From assembly GCA_964546585.1 (NCBI GenBank), contig CAZJKE010000031.1, positions 1-22,786 on the forward strand: DNA of 22,786 nt. Direction: 5' to 3'. This stretch comes from CAZJKE01 sp964546585. GTDB lineage: Bacteria; Planctomycetota; Phycisphaerae; Phycisphaerales; SM1A02. Shown here in pieces: positions 7,385 to 15,246 of the stretch. The notes beneath the pieces were generated by a model. That model made no database searches, was not told the DNA's origin, and saw only the letters and a program-made list of their open reading frames with translations. Numbering within the stretch: position 1 is the first letter of the stretch; every line of letters begins with the position of its first letter. The position numbers and the translations under genes are program-made.

Positions 7385-8035
7385 ATGCCGTTGATACTTG
7401 ACAGGGTGGCCAAGCACTTCGGAGGCGTGCGTGGTGTGACGAATGCGACGATGTCGATTGCCGATGGGGAGATGGTCGCCCTGACCGGCCCATCCGGCGG
7501 CGGCAAGTCCACGCTGATCCACTGTATTGCGGGATTGATCAAGCCTGACGGCGGTTCGATTGATCTTGACGGCCGATCTCTCTTGAAGGCGCCTCCGCAT
7601 GCGCGGGGCGTCGGGCTGGTCCTGCAGGATCAGCCGTTGTACGAACACATGTCGGTGGCTGCGAACCTGCGATTCCCACTTCGGTGCAGGGGCATCGCCC
7701 ACGCCGAGTCCAAGGCGAGGGTGCGTGAAGTGTTGGAGTCGCTCGGGCTTGCTGACCTGTCGCGGCGACGGCCCTCCTCATTGAGCGGTGGCGAGCGGCG
7801 GCGATTGGCCCTGGGAAGGGCGTTGGTGGTACGGCCACGGATTCTGCTGCTTGACGAGCCGTTGGCACATTTGGATGAAGGCACACGAGGGCGGCTGCGA
7901 TCGGTGATCCGCAAGGCCCACGAGCGATGCGGCGGCCATACCATTCTCGTCACACATGATCGAGAGGATGCCGCCGCACTCGGCGATCGACTCATGACCA
8001 TGCAGGAAGGAGAGGTGACAGAGTGGACAATGTGA
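7385..8035 (+). CDS. ABC transporter ATP-binding protein
   Basis: A complete nucleotide-binding domain of 216 residues: Walker A GPSGGGKST (35-43), Q-loop LVLQDQPLYEHMSV, signature LSGGERRRLALGRAL, Walker B ILLLDEPLAHLDEG, and H-loop ILVTHDREDA. The sequence around the Q-loop (RGVGLVLQDQPLYEHMSVA) resembles MalK/UgpC-type (CUT1) ATPases. However, the protein stops directly after the ATPase core, without the C-terminal TOBE-like regulatory domain of about 120-150 residues those proteins carry. No periplasmic binding protein or recognisable permease gene is adjacent. The only linked gene is the DUF6790-like membrane protein, whose GTG start overlaps this stop by 13 bases. Function as an energy source for some importer or exporter is certain in kind, unknown in substrate. 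Confidence 0.92.
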   Translation: MPLILDRVAKHFGGVRGVTNATMSIADGEMVALTGPSGGGKSTLIHCIAGLIKPDGGSIDLDGRSLLKAPPHARGVGLVLQDQPLYEHMSVAANLRFPLRCRGIAHAESKARVREVLESLGLADLSRRRPSSLSGGERRRLALGRALVVRPRILLLDEPLAHLDEGTRGRLRSVIRKAHERCGGHTILVTHDREDAAALGDRLMTMQEGEVTEWTM

Positions 8036-8520
8036 TTCGCTGGATTCTCGGAAACGCATCGTTGTCGATGCTCATTCTGGCGGTAGTGCTCGGCGTCATT
8101 GGATTCGTGCGTCGTACCAAAGCGGGGAAGGGCGGCGTCTGGGAGCCGTTCATGTTTTGGCTCCTGCTCCTGTTCGTCGGCCTGGTAGGTCTCTACACCT
8201 TCGTCATGCATTGCTTCTTCAGCGAAACAGCGGCGTCAGCGATCGGCTGGTCAACGAGCCCATTTCAGTATGAGGTCGGCATTGCCAATCTGATGACTGG
8301 CGTGCTGGGAATCATGGCAACCTGGTCGAGTCGCTCATTCAGGTGGGCCGTTGTGCTGGCGGCGGCGGTGTGGTTGTGGGGGGATGGCGTGGGCCACATG
8401 TACCAGATGATTGCTGCGCAGGATTTCGCCCCCGGCAATGCCGGGTCGTGGTTCTGGACCGATGCTCTGGCACCTGCGGTGCTCATCATCGTGCACACGC
8501 TGAACACACGCCGAGGCTGA
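8023..8520 (+). CDS. DUF6790-like integral membrane protein
   Basis: A 165-residue protein with about five predicted membrane helices, near residues 13-28, 43-66, 83-101, 106-127 and 143-160. Helices two and three are joined by a conserved-looking SPFQYEVGIANL stretch, which matches my recollection of the DUF6790 family. The start is GTG at 8023, with GGAGAGG a few bases upstream inside the end of the ATPase gene; the two genes overlap by 13 bases and are probably translationally coupled. The family has no known function. It lacks any ABC permease coupling-helix motif I can recognise, so whether it partners the ATPase is open. Confidence 0.75.
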   Translation: MDNVIRWILGNASLSMLILAVVLGVIGFVRRTKAGKGGVWEPFMFWLLLLFVGLVGLYTFVMHCFFSETAASAIGWSTSPFQYEVGIANLMTGVLGIMATWSSRSFRWAVVLAAAVWLWGDGVGHMYQMIAAQDFAPGNAGSWFWTDALAPAVLIIVHTLNTRRG

Positions 8521-8549
8521 TCGACGAGAGGGATTGTCCCTGTAAGAAA

Positions 8550-8582
8550 ATCACCCTCGAGCCGGTGAGGCTCGAGGGTGAT
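8550..8582 (-). terminator. strong hairpin, intrinsic-terminator-like on the minus strand
   Basis: A perfect 14-bp inverted repeat, ATCACCCTCGAGCC / GGCTCGAGGGTGAT, with a 5-base loop. On the minus strand it runs into TTTTCTTAC, as in a rho-independent terminator. On the plus strand it is followed by purines (GGAAGAGAAGAG), so it is a poor intrinsic terminator for the ABC-DUF6790 operon that ends 30 bases upstream, though it could still stabilise that mRNA's 3' end. Confidence 0.6.
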
Positions 8583-8917
8583 GGAAGAGAAGAGAAGAGA
8601 AGGAACGCAGGGTGCCGCCCTTTCGGGCAACTGCTGCACGCTGGCGCTCCCCACTCTGCGCCTGCTACGGTATCGGCAGATCACCGCTCTCAGCAGCAGT
8701 ATCGACGGGCGATATCGGGTCCTGTTTTCCCCAGAAGTTGCAAGCCGAATCAGGCCAGAAACTTGCGCCACGCACTTTTTTCGATGTTTTTATCGGTATG
8801 GTGCATCTGCGCCCTAACCCTTTGCGGGGTCCGATCTTCCCAAAGTTCGGCCTCTTGCGATGTGCTCGCTCGGATCTGACACCATGTCGTCATGGGCCCT
8901 CGTAACCCTCTGCTATT
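8583..8917. other. non-coding, self-complementary intergenic region
   Basis: About 335 bases between the hairpin and addB hold no supportable gene. Read on the minus strand, the sequence forms several local hairpins. One is GTTGCCC-GAAA-GGGCGGC, with a GNRA-type tetraloop, near 8612-8629. Another is GGCGC/GCGCC near 8642-8661. A longer one has outer arms CTGCT/AGCAG near 8665-8699. A plus-strand T-rich stretch lies at 8776-8791. No tRNA, tmRNA, SRP RNA, RNase P RNA or known riboswitch signature was found. The last bases before addB hold an extended -10-like TGCTATTGT (8911-8919). Confidence 0.4.
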
Positions 8918-8919
8918 GT
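8911..8919 (+). promoter_or_regulatory. putative extended -10 promoter of addBA
   Basis: TGCTATTGT fits the extended -10 pattern TGnTATnnT. It ends 10 nt before the ATG at 8930, so the transcript would have almost no leader. It overlaps the alternative GTG start at 8918, which argues for the ATG. No -35 is visible. Confidence 0.35.
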
Positions 8920-8929
8920 GCCATCAACG

Positions 8930-11743
8930 ATGCCGGAACCAGTGTGTTTCTTTCTCGGATGGGACCAACCCTTCCTGCCTTCAGCGGCGGGATGGCTTGT
9001 GGAAAACGTGTTGGGAGGGGACCTCACCGCCGCCGATGGGACGGTCATCGTGGTGCCGGGAAGTGGTGCAGCCGGCCGCCTTCAGTCGCTGCTCCTGGCC
9101 CAATCGGGCGGCGGGCTCGCCATGCCGCCAATCGTCACACCTGGGTCGTTTCCTGGCGCGGTGCAGCGAGATCGCCTCAACCGGGCCGACAAGGGGCTGG
9201 TGGCGGTGGCCGCCGCTACCGTTCTTCGAGATGCCAGCGACAAGGAAGTAGCGGCGCTGCTTTGCGATCGCACCTTGCTGGACGGTGACATCAACGGTTG
9301 GCTGCAGTTGGCAGGGGAAGTGGAATCGGTCGCCACAGAACTTGCCGGCGGAGGGTGGACAGGCGATGTGTCGAAGTGGCCGACGGATGCAGAAGGTGTG
9401 CTGTCGGCGTCGGCCCGCCGCCGATTCGATGCTATTGCGATAATCCGCGCACGAACGGATGCATGCCTTGCCGAGGCGGGCCTTCATCACAACGACTCGA
9501 TCGCCTTGTCTCTGGCGGCGGGCGAATTGCCGCTGCGAGATGATCTGCGGCGGATCGTGCTGGTTGGAGTCTCGGAAGCCGGGGGGCTTCTCCGATCACT
9601 GCTGGATCGATGTATCGAGGAAGGGATCGACTGTACCTCGCTGGTCCGCGGCCCGGAGGACCTTACGGAGGCATTTGATTCCTTCGGATGTGTGGATGTT
9701 GACTGGTGGTCGGATACGACGATCGCTCTTCCGGATGCGTGCATTATTCCGGCAGGGGGACCGGGAAGTCAGGCAGCGGCCATCCTCTCCGGGTTGCCGG
9801 ATGGGCAAGCCATAGATGACGTGACGGTCGTTGTGCCGGACCATGATGCCATCCCCATTGTCCGCCGTTCCCTGGAAGGCCACGGCATTCGGACCCGGCA
9901 TGGTGGTGGCACTTCTCTTGAAGGGGCCGCGTCGGTTCTGCTCGTACTCGCCGTTGCCAAGTTCACCCGCACCCGGTCGTTTGCGGCGTTTGCGGCGTTG
10001 ATTCGACATCCGGATCTTGCCGCAGTCCTTGGCGCAGACGCGGCGACGATCGCAGCGCTCGATGCTGCGCAGACTCGGCACCTGCCAAGCACGATCGGCG
10101 TTGAGTGGCCAGCATCCACTGATTCTTCAAGCCGAGGGAAAGACCATCAGCGTTTGCTCCGAAATCTGCACAGTAAGACGATGCAGTTCGTAAGGCACGC
10201 AGCGGACCGCGAAACACACACGCTTCCCCATTGGATGTCAGTGGTGCGGGAACTCCTGTTGACCATCTATGGCGAACAGGAATTGGATGCCCGCGGCCCA
10301 CATGCCCAAGCACTGTCGCACCTCTTCAGGGGGATCGAGTTGCTCAAGTCATCGCCCCCTCTCATCATCGCCGCCGCTGGCGACATGGCATTTCACGCGG
10401 CCGTTGATGTCCTGTCGAAGGTGCTCGAAGGCAGTTCGATCGCGGAGTATCCAGATCCGAATGCCGTGGAGGTCGTCGGCTGGTTGGAAGCACTGACAGA
10501 TGATGCTCCGACGCTCTTGGTCGCCGGCATGAACGCCGAGTCAATCGATCGGGGCACCCGGGGCGATGCCTACCTGCCCGAGTCACTTCGAGATGCACTG
10601 GGCCTGGATACATCGCGGACCCGAATGGCCCGCGACGCACATGGCGTTACGGCGATGCATGCATCACGTGCAGAGAACGGCACCATGCTCTGGGTCGTGG
10701 GCCGGACATCCGTCAACGGGGATCCACTTGCGCCGAGCCCGCTGCTCCTGCGGGAGGCCGATGACGATGTACTGGCGCGGCGCGTGATTCGATTGACGGA
10801 ACCGACAACCTTCGCCGCCGATCTTCCGCCGCAGTTTGGTCCGCCCAGTGAAGGCGACGCCCCGCCTCGCCCCTCTCCCGCAGACTACGAACATGAGCCA
10901 TTGTCCAAACTTCGAGTGACCGCGTTTCGGGATTACCTTGCTTGTCCCTATCGATTCTGGTTGCGGCATGTCCTTCGCCTCAGGGAGGCGCGGGATGACG
11001 CATGCGAGGTGGGCTATGCGGATTTCGGCACGCTTGTTCATGACACGCTGCAACGCTTTGGTGGCGACAAAGACCTGCGGGAGTTGGGCGACGAGCGTGA
11101 ACTTGCCGAGGAGTTGTCCCACATCCTGACGGGCATTGCGGACGAGCGGTATGCGGCGCCCGGCCAACCAATGCTGCCGTCGGTCGCTGTGCAGGTGGAG
11201 CAGGCCCGGCGCCGGCTGCAGCACTTTGCCCGTGACCAAGCGAGGCAGATTGCGGACGGGTGGCAGATCATCGAGGCCGAGTTCAGCGGTTCTGCTGACC
11301 TTGATGTAGATGGCACACCATTCAAGGTTACCGGTCGCATCGATCGAATCGACCGGCATGCTGATGGCCGCTACAGGATCCTCGACTACAAGACGTCGTC
11401 CAAGACTGCAGAAAAGATGCACTTCAAGAAGAAGGCCGAAGAGTGGATCGATCTGCAACTGCCGCTGTACACGCTTCTGGTGGGCGGTCTTATTCCAGAG
11501 AATGCTGACCCGAAACTGGGGTTCTTTCGGCTCAGTTCGCACTCGAAGGATGCAGGTGTCAACATCGCCAGTTGGGATGCGGAGATGATTCAGAGCGGCC
11601 AGGATGTCGCCAGAGATGTCATTCGCAAAATCCGCAACGGCGACTTCGATCGTCTTGCGGCACCCGCTCCTCGATTCTGCGAAGACCTCTCCTGGATCTG
11701 CCAGGATGGCCAGATTTCCATACAGGAGGATGGCGAAAGATGA
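8930..11743 (+). CDS. addB: AddB-like helicase-nuclease subunit (PD-(D/E)XK family)
   Basis: A protein of about 937 residues that pairs with the AddA helicase encoded next. The C-terminal RecB-type nuclease domain has LACPYRFWLRHVL, GRIDRID and ILDYKTS. Counting from the alternative GTG at 8918, the catalytic acids and lysine are Asp809, Asp823 and Lys825. The N-terminal two thirds correspond to the degenerate helicase part of AddB; the would-be Walker A reads VVPGSGAAGRLQ and lacks the GKT lysine, so ATP hydrolysis here is unlikely. AddAB resects double-strand breaks for RecA loading. Of the four iron-sulfur cysteines known in B. subtilis AddB, I find the one in ACPYRF and two in FCEDLSWIC, with altered spacing. 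The stop overlaps the addA start (ATGA). Confidence 0.85.
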   Translation: MPEPVCFFLGWDQPFLPSAAGWLVENVLGGDLTAADGTVIVVPGSGAAGRLQSLLLAQSGGGLAMPPIVTPGSFPGAVQRDRLNRADKGLVAVAAATVLRDASDKEVAALLCDRTLLDGDINGWLQLAGEVESVATELAGGGWTGDVSKWPTDAEGVLSASARRRFDAIAIIRARTDACLAEAGLHHNDSIALSLAAGELPLRDDLRRIVLVGVSEAGGLLRSLLDRCIEEGIDCTSLVRGPEDLTEAFDSFGCVDVDWWSDTTIALPDACIIPAGGPGSQAAAILSGLPDGQAIDDVTVVVPDHDAIPIVRRSLEGHGIRTRHGGGTSLEGAASVLLVLAVAKFTRTRSFAAFAALIRHPDLAAVLGADAATIAALDAAQTRHLPSTIGVEWPASTDSSSRGKDHQRLLRNLHSKTMQFVRHAADRETHTLPHWMSVVRELLLTIYGEQELDARGPHAQALSHLFRGIELLKSSPPLIIAAAGDMAFHAAVDVLSKVLEGSSIAEYPDPNAVEVVGWLEALTDDAPTLLVAGMNAESIDRGTRGDAYLPESLRDALGLDTSRTRMARDAHGVTAMHASRAENGTMLWVVGRTSVNGDPLAPSPLLLREADDDVLARRVIRLTEPTTFAADLPPQFGPPSEGDAPPRPSPADYEHEPLSKLRVTAFRDYLACPYRFWLRHVLRLREARDDACEVGYADFGTLVHDTLQRFGGDKDLRELGDERELAEELSHILTGIADERYAAPGQPMLPSVAVQVEQARRRLQHFARDQARQIADGWQIIEAEFSGSADLDVDGTPFKVTGRIDRIDRHADGRYRILDYKTSSKTAEKMHFKKKAEEWIDLQLPLYTLLVGGLIPENADPKLGFFRLSSHSKDAGVNIASWDAEMIQSGQDVARDVIRKIRNGDFDRLAAPAPRFCEDLSWICQDGQISIQEDGER

Positions 11744-14700
11744 GGCCTCTTGCCAAGTGCGAGATCATCATGGCATCCGCCGGCTCCGGCAAGACGAGGG
11801 CGCTTACGGGGCGGTACATTGGCTTGCTTGCCGCCGGGGCCGATCCTCGCACCATTCTGGCGACGACATTCAGTCGAAAGGCGGCGGCCGAGATTCGCGA
11901 CCGCATTGTGGACAGGCTTGCGTCCGCCATCATCGACCCGGAGGAATTGTCCGAGTTGGAGGATGCAGTACCGCAATTGACTGGGGGTTCGGCTCAGTGT
12001 GTCCAGTTGCTGCGGAATCTCACTTCGCAACTGCACCGGCTCGACATTGGCACGATCGACAGTTTCTTTGTGCAGACAGCGAAGTTTCTCAGTGATCAAC
12101 TCGGCTTTCCTCCGGGGTGGTCGATCATGGATGATGTCGAGTTTCCGAGGATCTTCGGCGCCGCAGCGGAGCAGTTCCTTGGCGACAATCGGCCGGTCGG
12201 TGTGGCGACCACCCTGCGGGCCTTCGAAAATGGTGCGAAGGTGCCGGTCATCGACGCGATTGATCGCCTTCAGAAGAACGGGTATGCGCTGGCCTTCTGG
12301 ACAACGAAAGACGCATGGGACGGGTCGCCGCGGCAGCCGCTTGTGGATCAGGTACGAATCGATGCGGGGGTTGAGCGGCTTCGAGCATTCGAGTCAGACC
12401 GGTCGCGACTGCTGAAGCGGATCAATTCAGACATCGGGCTCATTGAAGCAGGAGACTGGGCGAAGGTGATCAAGAAGGGCATCGTGGGTCGGATCATTTT
12501 TTCCCAACCGTTCGACGGAAGCCCCATACCCGTTGAACTCACCAAGGCCTACGGCGATCTTGTCGATCACGCCAAGGCGGTATTTCACAACAGCGTGATC
12601 GACCAGAATCTGGCGGCCCGGAAGTTGCTGGATGGGTTCCATAAGCACTGGACGACGGTCAAACACGCTGCGAGCCGGTACACCTTCGACGACATTACTC
12701 GGTACCTCGCCTGTCTCAACATGCTCGCCGACAGAGAGGACCTTCTGTTTCGGCTTGATGGATCGATTGATCATCTGTTGGTCGATGAGTTTCAGGACAC
12801 CTCGCTTCAACAGTGGAAAGTGCTGAGCCCATGGGTGAAGGAAATCGATGGTGACGAAACGACCGACCGATCACTGTTCTTCGTCGGTGATGTGAAACAG
12901 AGTCTGTACGGTTTTCGCGGCGGCGAACCGGCTCTACTTCGCTCGTTGCCCGAACAGTTGGGCGTCGATGAGCCTGTGCACCTGGACTGCAGTTGGCGAT
13001 GTTCGCCGCCAGTGATCGAAGCGGTCAACACCATGTTCTTGGATTCAACGGACATCCCACGACTCACCAATCACTCGGAGATTGGGCTCGATACATGGCG
13101 GGAGAGTTTTCATCCACATGTTGCAGCCGTTCCTGATCGCCCGGGGCATGCCACTGTGCAGACAGCCTGCGGCGACACGCCGGAGGAAATGGATGAAGAA
13201 GTGATTCGGCAAGTCGCCGCAATCAACAGGGCTGCACCTTGGGCGACGATCGGTGTGTTGGTTCGCAGCGCGAAGAAGCAGCGGATACAGCGACTGGTAC
13301 ACGGTCTTCGCAACAACGATGAACATCCGGTCTTTGCATCGGAACACCGCGGCAATCCGCTGACCGATTCGCCGCCGGTCACAGTGATTCTCTCGGCACT
13401 GTTGATGGCTGATCACCCCGGTGATTCCGCCGCGACATTTCATGTTGCAACATCGCCTCTTGGAGAACACCTTGGGCTTGCGTGGCAAGGCGACAGTGCC
13501 GACAACGCCGCCATCGCAGAATCTATTCGCCGCAGCCTTGTCCGCGATGGTTACGCCAATGTCATTGCAGAGTGGGCAACGGTTCTTGTTGCCACCGCGA
13601 AGCAACGCGATCGACTTCGCCTTTGGCAACTGATGGAATGTGCCGAGACTGCGAGCAGCCTTCTGCCGCTAAGGCCATCCGAGTTCGTCGCTGCGATTCG
13701 CACGCAGGCCATTGCGGACCCCGCCTCGTCACAGGTGCAGGTCATGACGATTCACAAATCCAAGGGCCTGCAGTTCGATGCAGTAGTGGTCGGTGATACG
13801 ACCGCCGATCTATGGCGGCCGCCTCAGTTTCTCAAACTCAACCCGGACCCATGCGAGTTACCCACGCGGGTTGGGACGTATCAATCAAAGGAGATTGATG
13901 CGCTGCTTCCGGACTACAAGGAGATGCGAGCGCAGTCGAGTGAGCGGCAGGTGGATGAAGCATTGTGCCTTCTGTATGTGGCCATGACTCGGGCGAAGCA
14001 CGCGCTGCACATTGTGCTGCCGCCGCGGCCGGATGCAAGGTCATGCCACGCAACAATTGACGGGATGGTGCGAGAGTGCCTGCAGTGCGATGCGGCGCTG
14101 CAGCCTTCAGAAACCATCTGGTCTGCGAAGTCGGGGAACGCTTCATGGTACGACGAAGTGGTGGATTCACCGGAGGTGTCCAGCATTGATCCGACCCCTT
14201 CAGGAACTCCGGGTTTGAAGTCGCCTACCGGGAATACTCGGGGCATCCCGACCACCTCTCCATCAGGCTTGCAAGGTGGACAGAAGTTGATCGTCAAGGA
14301 ACGATTCAGTAGTGACACGGAGCGAGCAATGGCCCGCGGCACATTGGTCCATGCGTGGATGGAGGACATTCATTGGCTGGAAGAACCACCAACGCCGGAG
14401 GAACTGGTGGCTGCTGCGTCACCCTCACTTCCGGACGAGGAGATGCTCGCCACGGCTGAGCAGGTTCATGCCAGGCTGAGCGACGGTGAAATTCGCGACC
14501 TTCTGATAAGACCTGCGGGGGGGAAATACCTGGTCCGCTGCGAACAGCCGTTCGTGGTTCGTGTGGCAGCAGGAACCAAGTTGGCCGCAGAAGGTATTGA
14601 CCAGGACACGGATCTGCGTGGCATGATTGATCGGCTTGTTGTCACGCTCGACGACGCTGGCTCGCCAAGTGCCGCGAGCGTCATCGATTGGAAGACCGAT

Positions 14701-14880
14701 GCGGTGGAACCCGAGAATCTGCAGGCCACCGTGGCGGAATATGCCTCGCAGTTGGCGGCCTATCGCTTGGCCGCGAGCAGGCTTCTGGGGCTTCAAATCG
14801 ACGATGTAACCCCATTGCTGGCGTTCCTCAGTACTGGGCAAGTCCTTGATGTGACTACTGAGGCCACAATCTCCCGGTGA
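11740..14880 (+). CDS. addA: AddA-like UvrD-family helicase/nuclease subunit
   Basis: A protein of 1046 residues with all superfamily 1A helicase motifs: I ASAGSGKT (12-19), Ia TFSRKAAAEIRDRI, II VDEFQDT (about 348-354), III VGDVKQSLYGFRGGE (about 381), IV SWRCSPPVIEAVN, V MTIHKSKGLQFDAVV (about 669) and VI YVAMTRAKHAL (about 746). A C-terminal PD-(D/E)XK nuclease follows, with RGTLVHAW (His871), MIDRL (Asp964) and IDWKTD (Asp983, Lys985). Helicase plus C-terminal nuclease is the AddA/RecB architecture; an AddB partner directly upstream makes it AddA. The ATG at 11740 overlaps the addB stop, with AGGAGG 10 nt upstream. The frame is open further 5' (to 11572), but only inside addB. Confidence 0.92.
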   Translation: MRPLAKCEIIMASAGSGKTRALTGRYIGLLAAGADPRTILATTFSRKAAAEIRDRIVDRLASAIIDPEELSELEDAVPQLTGGSAQCVQLLRNLTSQLHRLDIGTIDSFFVQTAKFLSDQLGFPPGWSIMDDVEFPRIFGAAAEQFLGDNRPVGVATTLRAFENGAKVPVIDAIDRLQKNGYALAFWTTKDAWDGSPRQPLVDQVRIDAGVERLRAFESDRSRLLKRINSDIGLIEAGDWAKVIKKGIVGRIIFSQPFDGSPIPVELTKAYGDLVDHAKAVFHNSVIDQNLAARKLLDGFHKHWTTVKHAASRYTFDDITRYLACLNMLADREDLLFRLDGSIDHLLVDEFQDTSLQQWKVLSPWVKEIDGDETTDRSLFFVGDVKQSLYGFRGGEPALLRSLPEQLGVDEPVHLDCSWRCSPPVIEAVNTMFLDSTDIPRLTNHSEIGLDTWRESFHPHVAAVPDRPGHATVQTACGDTPEEMDEEVIRQVAAINRAAPWATIGVLVRSAKKQRIQRLVHGLRNNDEHPVFASEHRGNPLTDSPPVTVILSALLMADHPGDSAATFHVATSPLGEHLGLAWQGDSADNAAIAESIRRSLVRDGYANVIAEWATVLVATAKQRDRLRLWQLMECAETASSLLPLRPSEFVAAIRTQAIADPASSQVQVMTIHKSKGLQFDAVVVGDTTADLWRPPQFLKLNPDPCELPTRVGTYQSKEIDALLPDYKEMRAQSSERQVDEALCLLYVAMTRAKHALHIVLPPRPDARSCHATIDGMVRECLQCDAALQPSETIWSAKSGNASWYDEVVDSPEVSSIDPTPSGTPGLKSPTGNTRGIPTTSPSGLQGGQKLIVKERFSSDTERAMARGTLVHAWMEDIHWLEEPPTPEELVAAASPSLPDEEMLATAEQVHARLSDGEIRDLLIRPAGGKYLVRCEQPFVVRVAAGTKLAAEGIDQDTDLRGMIDRLVVTLDDAGSPSAASVIDWKTDAVEPENLQATVAEYASQLAAYRLAASRLLGLQIDDVTPLLAFLSTGQVLDVTTEATISR

Positions 14881-14882
14881 TG

Positions 14883-14911
14883 TTGCCAATTTGACCGGAC
14901 ATGGCTATCCT
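14883..14911 (+). promoter_or_regulatory. sigma70-like promoter of the feo operon
   Basis: TTGCCA (14883-14888; 5/6 match to TTGACA) is separated by 17 bases from TATCCT (14906-14911; 4/6 match to TATAAT), just after the addA stop codon. The predicted transcription start near 14918 leaves a leader of about 40 bases that contains the Fur-box-like palindrome and a Shine-Dalgarno sequence. Confidence 0.55.
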
Positions 14912-14928
14912 GTTCTGCTCGATCCAAT

Positions 14929-14943
14929 TGAGAACGAGTCTCA
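14929..14943 (+). promoter_or_regulatory. Fur-box-like operator (imperfect 7-1-7 palindrome)
   Basis: TGAGAACGAGTCTCA has 7-1-7 symmetry with the outer five bases of each arm perfectly complementary. It matches the Fur consensus TGATAATnATTATCA at 10 of 14 informative positions. It lies between the predicted feo promoter and the feoA start. Fur repressing ferrous iron uptake genes is well established; binding here is inferred. Confidence 0.45.
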
Positions 14944-14960
14944 GAGGGAACATTGTGACG

Positions 14961-15239
14961 ATGCCAGCCATGACCGCCGATTCACCGCAGACGCAGAGCC
15001 GCAGTGTGGCTTTGCCGCTGGCCGATCTTGGGCCGCAGGAGTGCGCGGTCATGCGGAGCGCGGATCTTTCGGAGACAGACCGGGAACTTCTTGCGTCGAT
15101 GGGGTTGCGTGAGGATTGCCGTTTGCGGCTCTGCCGCGTTGGCGAACCCTGCATTGTGCAGGTCGAAGCTACTCGGCTCGGATTGTCGCGGCAGGTGTCG
15201 CGTCGAATCCTCGTTGAGCGATGCGCCGCTGGCGCGTAA
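14961..15239 (+). CDS. feoA: FeoA-domain protein (ferrous iron transport)
   Basis: A 92-residue protein with one FeoA (SH3-like) domain: LPLADLGPQECAVMR, LLASMGLREDCRLRLCRVGEPCIVQVEATRLGLSRQVSRRI. The ASMGL and RLGLSR positions are those typical of FeoA. It is a small cytoplasmic partner of FeoB. Start choice: ATG at 14961 (12 nt after GAGGG) or GTG at 14955 (6 nt after it, optimal spacing); both are in frame and add or remove only two residues. The gene ends 7 bases before feoB, so the two are cotranscribed, behind a promoter and Fur-box-like site directly upstream. Confidence 0.88.
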   Translation: MPAMTADSPQTQSRSVALPLADLGPQECAVMRSADLSETDRELLASMGLREDCRLRLCRVGEPCIVQVEATRLGLSRQVSRRILVERCAAGA

Positions 15240-15246
15240 CTGACCC

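Noticed and set aside
5713..7401. 562-codon plus-strand open frame
   Set aside because: It lies wholly opposite the PHP hydrolase gene, whose domains and metal ligands are clear. The plus-strand translation shows no family or domain pattern.
8583..8917. Short plus-strand ORFs (97, 79 codons) and known housekeeping RNAs
   Set aside because: The ORFs have no start signals, no recognisable domains and no conserved-looking pattern. The SRP, tmRNA and RNase P core motifs are absent on both strands.
11572..11739. 5' extension of addA
   Set aside because: This open stretch lies inside the addB nuclease domain in another frame and lacks helicase similarity. ATG 11740 has a Shine-Dalgarno and sits directly before motif I.
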